This document shows, one piece after another, positions 23,301-35,298 of a DNA stretch of 64,000 nt. Source of the DNA: Amphiura filiformis. Lineage: Eukaryota > Echinodermata > Ophiuroidea > Amphilepidida > Amphiuridae. Where the stretch lies: NCBI RefSeq assembly GCF_039555335.1, contig NC_092628.1, forward strand, positions 33,688,965 through 33,752,964. The letters are read 5' to 3'. Below the pieces are notes generated by a model, which ran no database searches, was not told the origin of the DNA, and saw only the letters and a list, made by a program, of their open reading frames with translations. A program made the translations under genes and the position numbers. Numbering within the stretch: the first letter of the stretch is position 1; the number at the start of each line of letters is the position of its first letter.

Positions 23301-26300
23301 TAAAACAAACTCACATTAACCATAAAAACGAATAAAAACAGCCGGCTCTCAACACGCGATATTCAAAAGCCCCGCGCCGAAATTGTCTAGTGCAATGACG
23401 TCGTGTTTATTTGTGCTCAATTGTCGTCAGCCTTCATTGTATAATTGGGACGTCATTGTACCAGACAATATCGGTGCCCGGAAAGTTTGAATATCGCGTG
23501 TTGAGAGGCGGCTGTTTTTATTAGTTTTCATTATCAATATGAGTTTGTTTTAAATAAAACCACGCGTGATTCGTGCTTCATAATTATTTTTCTATCATAT
23601 ATATAAGGCATAATGTTGTGATTGCCGGAGATTTCCTTAAAAGTGGCAGTATATGTCTGCAAAAAGGTTTGATAAGAGCAACCACTATTCTGTTCCTGAT
23701 ACTTTACCTAATAGATGAGCTGGTATTGGGCCTCTCAAATTCACATAAGTTTCACCGTAGATATTATATAATTTCCTTCTTACATAGGCGTGAAAGTTTT
23801 CATAAAGTGGACGTAACTGATGGTACAATTTCTCGGCTTGTTCCTCAAGATCATCAACTTCATAGTTTGCCCTCCAAACTGCACCCATATCATCATAATC
23901 TGCCATATAGAAAGATCACAATTAAAATTTTCATGAATACTTGGCATTAGCACGTAGCCTATAATAATCAAGACATCATAATGACACGGTCCACTCCTTT
24001 GTCAACATCCTCTAACTGAAATATTTACATGTGCTCCCTACCAGTGTACTCCGGTTATATCTATTCGCTGTCGTAGTCCGACGTCACTTCCTGCCGAGGT
24101 CACAACTACTTCCGTAGTGATGAATCAAGCGGTTGCATAACAACGCTATCAACGCTGTACACGTCGATGTTCTGCTGTTTGAAAATCAAGTTTTAACCAT
24201 TTCTTATGGGTTTCACTGCCTAGTAAGCTTTTGCAAGATGTTTCCTTCTGAAATCATGAGGTTTCAGGTCTTAAATATGACTGGTAATTTAAAAATTTGA
24301 TAAATAAATTCCATACATTAATATCACCATTGCGGTTCTCATGAAAGCGTGATCCAGTCGCAATGGTAACGCCCTGGGTCACCAATATGACGTCATGTCT
24401 ACGATAGCGAATAAATGCGCTTTTATAAATGCGCACGTGACCCATGGGCACGACATACCAAGACCAGCAAGCGTGACCAAATCCTCATGCATTGACCACT
24501 ATAGACGAATCCATTTTCACGCATTCCTACACCTCAATGGCAGCCATAGCTGGGTCCCCCTTATGTCTATTCCACCTAAAATGTGAAATGATGTGGCCTT
24601 GGCGGGGATATTAAACTGCATTTCATCACCCGTGTTACAGGTAGACAAAAGAATGATGAAAGTTTACAACACAATACAATTCAACATCGATTTTTAAGCG
24701 GATTTAATCCACCCAATTGGGCAGTAACAACACCAGTTTGGTGCAGACGGGACCCAGTAATTGCCGACTGAATTCTGACCATGACTTGGCTCGTTAGCCT
24801 CGTCTACACAGAAAGGGATAGGAACTCTGTAGATAGATATAATCAAATTTAAGTATTAATTGAATTGCAAAATTATTATACATTTTGCAATTCCGAATTT
24901 GTATTTGACGACTGCAAAAAATATTCAGCGACGGAAACGTTTACAAAATTGAACAAAATAGATAATTTTGCTGCACAGCAGTCTCATGTTGTTCCGCCTT
25001 TGCATTCAAATGTATGGAAAGACCACTCGCTATGTAGAAGGTCACTTCGAGACTTACTGTCTATAAGCTGTTATGGCAGCGCGGAGGTGGTCACGTGCGC
25101 ATTTGTAAAAGCGCATTATATATAACCGAAGTACACTGCCTACGGTCTAGATTTCTCCCATTGAAAACTGTGTTTTCATGGCATGGTAAAAACCCGTCAG
25201 CAGTGTTAGTTACAATATGATAGTTTGTTATAAAAAACAAGAAACAACAACAATAACAACGGAATAATTAATGTGGGTTTTGATTAGGGTTATAATAACC
25301 ATTGACTAACATCAACCTTTACTACGTACTGAATCAATCGTCCTCTATTATACACTCTGCCATATTACAGATACTTTACCATTTGCCTCGGCAATCTCAT
25401 TTAGGATTTCTACTCGTCTTTCGAACTCCTGTCTTGCTGGTTTCCCAACTGCATCTCGCCAGCCTTTCCAAGCCCAGTACAGATCATCGTAGTCTCTACT
25501 TGTCCTCATAATATTGGTTAGATCTGAAGATGTAATATAATGTGCAAATTGAAACAAGTAAGGTTTCACTTTCAAAACGATTATATTAAGGGAGTCGGGA
25601 CAAATCGAGTGCAAAGAATGTTCAATATTTCCAGACATGCCAGACTAAACACCTATGATTGTTTCATTGGTCATACCTTGTTTCAAACATTCTTGTGAGC
25701 CTATCGTAAAGAATTATAAATAAGAAAATATCATGAACATAATAATTGCCATATTTACCAAACGCTACTAAATGGTCTGACAATATTTACTGATAATCAT
25801 CTATCAGATTAATCATAATATCGAAAAACAACCTGAGAGCGTCTGAGTTGTTTAAAAGAATTTAAACTACAGTAACAGTGTGAGTCAAAATAAAGTGGAC
25901 TCAGAATTGGCATTTTTTTTGAAAAAAATCTGTGCTTGCTGATTGAAGAATGGATGTACGAGCAGCGTTCGAAATAAGGCGCGTCCTTGCGTCAAATACC
26001 CGGGAAACCAAGCAAAGAACAGAAAATACTAGTGTTGTTGTTCCACTGGAAAATCTGGTTCACATAATACGTCCAGCTCCCTGAGTACACTTTCATTTAA
26101 GTTTCCCATCAAGTTTTCAACCCGGGTTTTCAATTTTCTACAATCTACACAGGCAGAACTCTAGTCAACCGATGGCTATTGTTGTAAGCTCACTCAGTCA
26201 TTTAAATGAGGCAATACAAACGATCGAATTTGGTGTTGAAATGAGCAAATTTTTTAGTTACACCGTTTCAATGTTAAATTAACTTTCTCGGCCAAATAAA

Positions 26301-29300
26301 AAGCAAAAGTTTTCATTTTTTCAGTATATGTCATGAAAAACTATAATGCTTGATACTATATATATATATTTTAAATCCTAGTGTTAAACTTGGGCGTGAA
26401 ATTTAGTCATTTAGTGTAAGATTTTCGATTTTAGTAGGCTTCAACTTGGCCTGCGAGCTTTTAGCTTTTCAAAGTAATATAGTTCGCTAATTTTTCCCAA
26501 CTTTCTAGAACGCACCTCACCGTGAGCTATATATCATAGTTTTTTCAGAATTTCAGTTTTGATTGCACCATTTTTCAATTCCGACTACCAATTTTGTCAA
26601 AATCAACTCGCAAATGTACCCATGGATTGATGATTTTGCAAGCCACAATAGAAATATCGATTAGTTCTGCTGGTTGTATTGGACATTTTGGCAGTAGCAA
26701 GTGAAAAAAGGTGAAATCAAAACGGATATTCTGTTAAAACTATATAGACCCACACGAGGTACTACAGAGGTGGGACATATCTTTCTTTAGCAAACTATAT
26801 TACTTTAAAACGCTAAAAAATGAATTAATTCCGAAAAAAAGCTCGCGGGCGAATTTTCTGAAAGCCTATTTTCTAAAAGGAAAAAATATTGCTTTATATT
26901 TGACTGAGAAAATTAATTTTATAGCAAAAAGATGTATCTCTGAATTGTGCCGATTTCAACGTGCAACATACATCGATCGACTTTTAGTGTGAATATGCAT
27001 AACAAAAGAAGTTGGTGACTAAGGTTCTGAGTGTACATAAGGGACGCACCATTAGACTTCAAGGGGGGGTGGAGGAAGTTGGGGTCGGGGTAATTTTTTT
27101 TTTAATTTTCATGCATTTATACAGTTAGGTTTTTTTAGTGTTGGTGGGGAAAGTTTTTTTTTTTTTTGCTCATGTAGTGGGGAAGTCTTTTTACAAAAAC
27201 TTCCTCCCCTCCCTTGAAGTCTAATGGTGCGTCCCTAACGTGATCGCCGTAGCTAATTATCTCTCTTGAAATTTCAAAGGCCAGGGTCCGGGGTTGGACC
27301 CTAGAAAATTGGTGACGACCCTTAAAATTTCAACCGGACCCTTGGATTTTTCCGAGTCCACTTCTTTTATGCGGTCAAAAAACAATTTTATTCGATTGGG
27401 GAGCCTAGATTCAGGAGTGGATAAAAAATGTTCCACTGTACACTATTAATGTTCTTGTGTACAGTTCACAATGTTCATTTTGTATCCACTCCTGTATCTA
27501 GGGTCTTTGATATTGATCAATGAAATTGATCGTGTTTGGTCCGCCCAAGAAATATTTAATTTATAGGATCGAGTTTTTTTGGCATAATTGAGTTTTCTCT
27601 TAGGGACGCACCATTAGATATTATTGGGGGGGGCTAGGGTGTCTTTTGAAAATTACCTCACTGATGAGTAAAAAAAATGATGAGTAAAAAAAAAAGTTTT
27701 CCCTACCCAGCTCTGTATAAAGATATACATTGAAATTGAAAAAAAAAAAAAAAAAACTTCGCCAGGCGGCGAAAAAAAGATTGGCCACAAAGGCAGTGAA
27801 ATAAATAACAAAAAAGTTCTGCCGCCTAAAAAGTCTGTCTGACCCTAATTCCCTAGCCGGCCCCCTGATAATATCTAATGGTGCGTCCCTTAGGAAAAGT
27901 CTCTGAATGGGTGGGCTATAAAGTTTATGGCAGGATTCGGATACATATCAATGATACTAATAATTTTATCTGCACGCTATATTATTAATTTCATATTCAC
28001 ATAATGGCCCGGGCATAATGGTCCAGAATCATAGGCCTACTATAACGTCAAGTATGCGCATCGTTGCTTCCTTGTTTTATTATTTACTTATTTAAAAAGT
28101 AATAAGTCACATTTGATCCTACCTGGATCTAGAGGCAAACATGTTTCTAGTGGTTTATTTTTCCATGAACATACTTTGCCCGTTGAATACCTTGTCTTCG
28201 CATCAGCCCGTATTGTGTTAAACTGTGGGGGAAAATGGAGAAAATCTACGATAAATTATTAAATGAAAAAGACATCTGGTGCCATTTTGAGAATTTTGGC
28301 CTTAGAGAATGAATTTGGAGAAAACCTTCTGATAATTACAAACACTCACTGAGCAGCAAGACCTTCCCTCTAAGCTTTTAATCCGATAAGCTGATTATCT
28401 AATTGTTTTCATGAATTGGAAGACATTCTTTGATGTATTACTGAGCTCAATCATCTGAAATTACTGGAGCGTGAGCCACCCAGGCTGGTGGCTCAGCATA
28501 GTATTTTATTAACAGAAGGTTTTCTCCAAATGTGTTTCCTAATGTATATTAATTATCCTCAATATGATCTTTCACTATAAGAAATTTACTTAAAAAATAA
28601 TGGTACTACAATTACACCAATTTGGAAGATAAGATTATGAATAAATCAGACATCACTTTAATAGCAAAAAGGGACGCGTCAATCGATTCTCAGGGGGCAC
28701 AGGAGTTTGGCCAGGATTTTTTTCGCCGCCGAAGGCAACGTTATTATTTTTTGCTGCCTTTTTTCGCCGCACGGTGGCTGTTTATTTATTTTTTCAATTT
28801 TAATGTATACCATTTTTCAGAGTGGGGGGGGTTAGGGGTTTTTTCATATGAAAAGGTTTGGCTACAAAACGACTCTCTTATGAATGCATCTACGCAAAGT
28901 TTCCACCTCGATACACCCGAGTACACAGATTTTTTCCAGACTTTACAGACTATGATCAATCTGTGCAATCTTTCGCGCTATAGATGAATCCAATTTCACG
29001 CATTCCTACACCTCAATGGCAGGCATGTTGGGTCCCCGTCGGCTCCATCTCGCCTAAAGTGTGAAATGTTGAGGCCTTGGAGGGTATTTTAAACTGCATT
29101 ATATCACCCGTGTTACACGTAGACAAAAGAATGATGACAGTTTACAACACAAAAGAATCTAACATCGATTTTAAAGCGGCTTTAAGGTGGTACTACACCC
29201 CTGGCCAATTTTGTGCCTATTTTTGCATTTTTCTCAAAAAGTATAGAGCATTGGTGACAAGTAAGATATGTATATTATAGGGGCAAGGACTACAACTACT

Positions 29301-32300
29301 GCACTGGAAATTTTATTTTACAGACTATGATCAATCTGTGCAATCTTTCGCGCTATAGAAGAATCCAATGTCACGCATTCCTACACCTCAATGGCAGGCA
29401 TGCTGGGTCCCCGTCGGCTCCATCTCGCCTAAAGTGTGAAATGTTGAGGCCTTGGAGGGTATTTTAAACTGCATTATATCACCCGTGTTACACGTAGACA
29501 AAAGAATGATGACAGTTTACAACACAAAAGAATCTAACATCGATTTTAAAGCGGCTTTAAGGTGGTACTACACCCCTGGCCAATTTTGTGCCTATTTTTG
29601 CATTTTTCTCAAAAATTATAGAGCATTGGTGACAAGTAAGATATGTATATTATAGGGGCAAGGACTACAACTTCTGCACTGGAAATTTTATTTCAGCATA
29701 GACAACAGTTGTGGAGTTACAGTCAAAAATGAGGGAAAACCAATAATTGATCAATAAATCAATAACTACTTGCCTCGAGTTGCTCAATTTTCAGTGCAGT
29801 AATTGTAGTCCTTACCCCTATAATATACATATCTTACTTGTCACCAATGCGCTATAATTTTTGAGAAAAATGCAAAAATAGGTGTAGTACCCCCTTAATC
29901 CGGCTTTAGGCTTTAATCCACCCAATTGGGCAGTCACAACACCAGTTTGGTGCTGCGGGGACCCAGTAATGGCCGACCAAATCCTGACCATGACTTGGCT
30001 CGTTGGATTCGTCTATATTGTAAGCATAGTTTTGGTATACATCTTACATTTTGTGGAAATAAGTTATAAGGATGGCGAGCAACATGACCATTGCCATGCT
30101 GACTGTGAGCAACATGCATTATAGCTCTAGTATCTATACATACCTCTACGATTGTTTCGTTGTCTTTCAGAGCTGCTGATCCAACATAATTCAAGAAGCG
30201 AAGTTTTCTTTCCAGTTCAGGCGGATAAGCAGATATGTTAAACATCGATATGTTTTGTCCAACTTCTGTCCAATAATTGATGTATTCTAGTTTATATTCC
30301 ATCTTTCAAGACATGCAAAATTAGAGGCACAAAGGTAGAACATTAGAGGCACAAAAGTAAAACATATCTTCTAAATTGTGTTTCTTTCTTTTTCATTTAT
30401 TATCTTTAGTATTTTTTTATTCCACCTGTGATTATATTAGACGCAGTGGCGTATCTAGGGGTTGTGGCTCCCGGGGTAAGGATACATACCCCACCCACGA
30501 TGTCTGAAACAATTTGCGCGTCAAATAGACTTTTGGTCTTAAAATGGTCTTTCAAAATGTCTATCTATGTTGAAATGAGCTCGAAATGCGTGAAAATGAC
30601 CGACTGGAGGAAGCGCAGCATTTAGGATTTAGGAGGCACTGAATTGGTCGATTCGGTACCCTCCCTTGCAGTGGCGTAGCCAAGAGGGAGGGGGAAAAGG
30701 GTGAGCTGCCCCTGTAACAAGTCCTGCCCCCCTCTTCCCATATGATGCTGGCCGCCCTGATATGTAATATTTTAAGTCCTTTTTTTGTACTTTATAGCCC
30801 ATTTTTGACCATTTTCAAAGTTTTTCCCCCTTAAAAGTTGTGTTGTCCCCACCCCTTGCCCTCCCTCTGAAGAAGTGCTGGCTATACGCCACTGCTCCCT
30901 TGCCCTCTAGCTACTCCACTGACTGATTGGACGACATCGACACACGAGCCCCAACAAACACAAACACGTTTTAAAAACGTTTTAAATAAGTTATATTTTG
31001 GGTTTAGGTAAAATCGTTTTCATAACATTAAATGTTGGGTTATATCAAAGGTCCTAAAAATAAAGGATTTTTGGTTATATAAAGGTCATGAAAACGTTTT
31101 AAAACGTTTTGTATGAAAACACACTACAACAATATTTTTAAAATGTTTTCAAAATATTATTGTAAACTATTTTTGCAAATATTTTTGCCAAATATTTTGT
31201 CAACACTTAAATAACATTATGTTTAAATATTTGCACCCACCAAACCCACCAAAAGCAGACACTTTTGGGCAGGTTATCAATTTTGATGTTTTTACATATC
31301 TTAAATATAGAGATATTTTGCTCCACAACGCTGTTTTCCCCAATGAAATAGGACATTCCTATAAGCGAAGATATTGAGATCGTAAGTTATGGTATTATAA
31401 AATTGGAAATTGAGATATCGGCCTCTAAAAATATTATTGACAATGTTGAGAGTAGGATTTACCTTGAAACGTGTCTCAAAAAATACAAGATGCCAGTTAT
31501 ATTCTGGTCTGAAACTATCAGACAATATTTTTAACATCAAAAATATTACAAATTCGCAACAAACCCAAATTGTGAAAAATTCACCCCGGGCAGATTGATG
31601 GCTATTTCTCTATTTACGATCCTGCCCAAAAGTGTCTGCTTTTGACATGACACGTCACAAATGTTCTTAAAATGTTTTTTTTTTTTAAAACGTTTTAATA
31701 ACATTTTATTGTCAGTTGTTGTATTAGGTTCATCTGGATTGTCAATTATAACTGTTTGATGGGAATTCATACTATCAAATCCAATTTTTGGTGACATACC
31801 TTGTTACAGTTTCATGCTGCTACGCAGCACTTCATCAGACTGGCAACCTTGCTTCTTCTTCTTTCCTGTTTTTGGAATGCTATTAAAACGTTTTATACCC
31901 TATAAACCCAATATTTAAACGTTTTCTGTAAAACATTTGTGTTTGCTGGACAGTAGGTTATCAAAAAAAAAGTTTTTTAATGCTTTGAAAACGTTTTATA
32001 CCCTTTATATACCCTTTATATAATCCGACATTTAAATGTTTACGAAAGAAGAAGAAGCAAGGTTGCCAGTCTGATGAAGTGCTGCGTAGCAGCATGAAAC
32101 TGTAAGGTATGTCACCAAAAAATTCCCATCAAACAATTTAATGTCAGGTTATATAAAGGTCATGAAAACGTTTTTAAAACGTTATTGCAAATATTTTGGG
32201 CAAACATTTTTGCAAAATATTTTGGGCAAACATTTTTGCAAAATATTTTGGGCAAACATTTTTGCAAAATATTTTGGGCAAACATTTTTGCAAAATATTT

Positions 32301-35243
32301 TGGGCAAACATTTTTGCAAAATATTTTTTTCAACCCAAAAATATTTCAATATTTTAAAACATTGCGTTTAGAATATTTGTATCAATTGTTCAAAAATGTT
32401 TTTGGAATGCTATTAAAACGTTTTTATACCCTTTATATAACCCAATATTTAAACATTTTCTGTAAAACATTTGTGTTTGATTGACAGTAGGTTTATATCA
32501 AAAAAAAGTTTTTTAATGCTTTGAAAACGTTTTATACCCTTTATATACCCTTTATATAACCCGACATTTAAATGTTTTCTATTTATAACCTTTTGCGAAT
32601 GATGTCGAAAACGTTTTGTGTTTGCTGGGGCCAAACAGCCTTCGTTTTTTTAGATAAACTTTTAAACTCGAAGGTTGCCGTTTTCTAATCAGCTTTAGAT
32701 GAATAGTTTTTATCGGGTTTGTTAGAGTTAAGGTTAATGTTCGTTATGGCATGCACCTGCAAAGTAAAGATGCAGCAAGTTAAGTAAATTTTAAAACTGC
32801 GTGGACTCATGGAATAAACTCAATTATATAAACAATAAAATCAGTTTAAAATGCAGGTCGTAAGTGGTTTTGGTTCGCGTAAATTCATTTCACCCATATT
32901 GTCAAGCTTGTTTACCGAGGTAATCAAATATAATGGCATTACACTTTGGAATTCAGATCCAATTCGATATTGAAGTTTTATGTTATTTCCTAAGGTGGTA
33001 TTTGAGGCATTTTGGAAGTGCTCTATGCATGTTTTAGACCACAGTGGTCTTAGACATACTAATAATTGCGTGGGGCACAGAACACTGAACCATTACGCCT
33101 TTTGTTTGAAGCTAATCGGACATACGGTTTTTACAATACACACATTTTAAATTTCTTTGTATTGTATTGCTTTTATCAATAAGCAATACAGTAAGACTTG
33201 ATAGTGCTCATTAATATGTAATTTTTGCCAATATTTTGCTTAAAACTATGCATAAATGTTCATAACATTTTTGTTTAATGGAATATTGGTTTCAAACTTG
33301 GTTAAAGTGTTCCTAATGACTTCCAGATAATGTATGCATAATTAATTAGCTAAACACCCTAATTTGCATAATTATGAGCTAATTTGGCAAATTAGCTCAT
33401 TAATAATGAAAAAATGCAAATTAGGGGGCGGCTAAACTATAAATTACATTAGAATATAATACTATTACAAACACTTTGACCAAGTTTTAAGGCAAAAAGT
33501 CTGCAAAATAAAAGCACCATGAACATTTATGCATTAATTTTTAACAAAATATTGGCAAAAATTACATATTAATGAGGCTTTTTATTGAGTTTAGCTCATT
33601 AACTATATTGATTATTGATAAATACAATGGGATATAAAGAAAACATAAACTGACGTATTGTGGAAACCGTATGTCCGATTTGCTTCAAACAAAAGGCATA
33701 TTGATCAATATACTTTACCCTAATCAATCTCTTTAAAACATGCTCAGAGCATTTACTAATTTCTAGAATATGCATCAAATACCACCTTATACTCACGATC
33801 CGATAAGTGTCACAGCTTGCCAACTGCGCAGAAATTGAAACAATTTCAACAATATTGAGTCATTTGCTATACTCTTTACAATTGAGCTAATTTGAACTGT
33901 CAACATGGTCAAAAGGCCAGCAGAGATACACACTGTTGTTACAAAAACTGTTACAAATGACATGTTTATTTTGAGATATGGCATTATTTTTACGGATTTA
34001 ATAAATAGTATAAGATATTTTCATTCACACCATTAATATTAGGCCTTATGTTATAGTATCAGTATAATTGAACAGTGCATAGAACTTTGTTTAATTTCTT
34101 TGACAACTACAATATGGAATAAATACTAAGAATTTGAGGAAAATGTGTGTAATATTTATAAATGGTCCCTTTAAATATTTTCCTTGGTACCATTACATGG
34201 GTTACTGAATATAATGGCGGTGAAAAGTTCCTTCTTGGCTTCAGGGAGGTATTTTAAGTGTTTCGAGTTGCATCTTTATCTGCAAAGTTAATCACGATTA
34301 TATTCTCTAAGGAAAGTCAACTGTTGTTTTCATGATTTAGATCAGGTGATCTCACACAGCGAAGAATGTTTTGTTTTCGACTTCAGAAATAAATATAAAA
34401 GTTCACCATAATATAGTTCACTTTACACATGATGAGTTATAATATTGAATGGTTTATTTTGCTTTTTTAGGGTTGAATTCTACTATTTGAGTTTTGTCAC
34501 GTCGTTCAATTGAAGCAATTTTTGATAAAAACACTTAATTGTTGAAGTTCAATATTCTGTAATCGAATATATACATAAAACACTTAGCAAGACACGAAAA
34601 TAGTATGTCTGGATGGCGCGATAAATGTGTGCTGTTCTGGACGCTTTTCACTGTGCAGTACCAGTACATCAGTTCAACACCGAAAAAATAAGGCTTTTAA
34701 CGAAAACTTATAAAAAAAACCCAAATTTTCTCCCAATTATTTTTCAACTCAATCGATTCTATTTCACATCTCATTGTTTTATTTTCATATACTGGTGATG
34801 TCTCCGGACGGTCATAAAGGTTAAAGTTTAAAAGGGTCTGCAATTGAAAAAACTGTCTGCAATTGAAAGATAGGTCTACAAGTGAATGAAATAAATATCT
34901 ATGATTGAAAGAAAGTTCGACTGTAATTGAAAGGAAGGTCTAGAATTGGAATGAGAATTGAAAGGATTGTCTGCAATAATTGCTGAATGAAAGAAAGGTC
35001 ATTGATAAAAGGTCTAGATTATGAAGAAATTTTTAAACTTGAAAAAACTAAAATAAAAAAAGTCTAGAATTGAAAGGTGTCGAATTGGAAGAAATGTATA
35101 AAATTGGAAGAAATGTCTACTTAGAAGAAATGCTCAAAATTGAAAGAAACATTTGTCGCAGGGTGAAGAGGCCAACCCCTTAACATAAACATAGTAACGT
35201 ATGCATATATTTTATATTGCGGAAGACAAACACTTATTTATAT

Positions 35244-35298
<55 letters not shown>

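Larger units (their letters stand above)
25524..28122. other. ACE-B intron 3
   Basis: 2.6 kb without a recognisable gene. Between 25886 and 27370 the outer sequences AAAGTGGACTC and GAGTCCACTT are inverted, which may mark a larger decayed element. Two Harbinger-like MITEs and a short palindrome occupy the part nearest exon 3. Confidence 0.5.
30951..32628. mobile_element. Nested cluster of CAACAAACAC / AACGTTTT elements
   Basis: The outer ends ACAAACAC and GTGTTTGCTG are inverted; the same end also appears internally at about 31940. The interior is many variants of AACGTTTTATACCCTTTATA. Two inverted Penelope-type tails and a 26-bp tandem array lie inside. ACE-B intron 1. Confidence 0.6.

Noticed and set aside
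23685-23906. Separate start at MADYDDMG in exon 5 of ACE-B and ACE-C
   Set aside because: The ATGGCAG belongs to the intron acceptor; the phase fits splicing from exon 4.
32141-32484. Repetitive protein-like frames ([14 protein letters not shown] repeats)
   Set aside because: Translation of a 26-bp tandem array within AT-rich mobile DNA; two frames are equally open.
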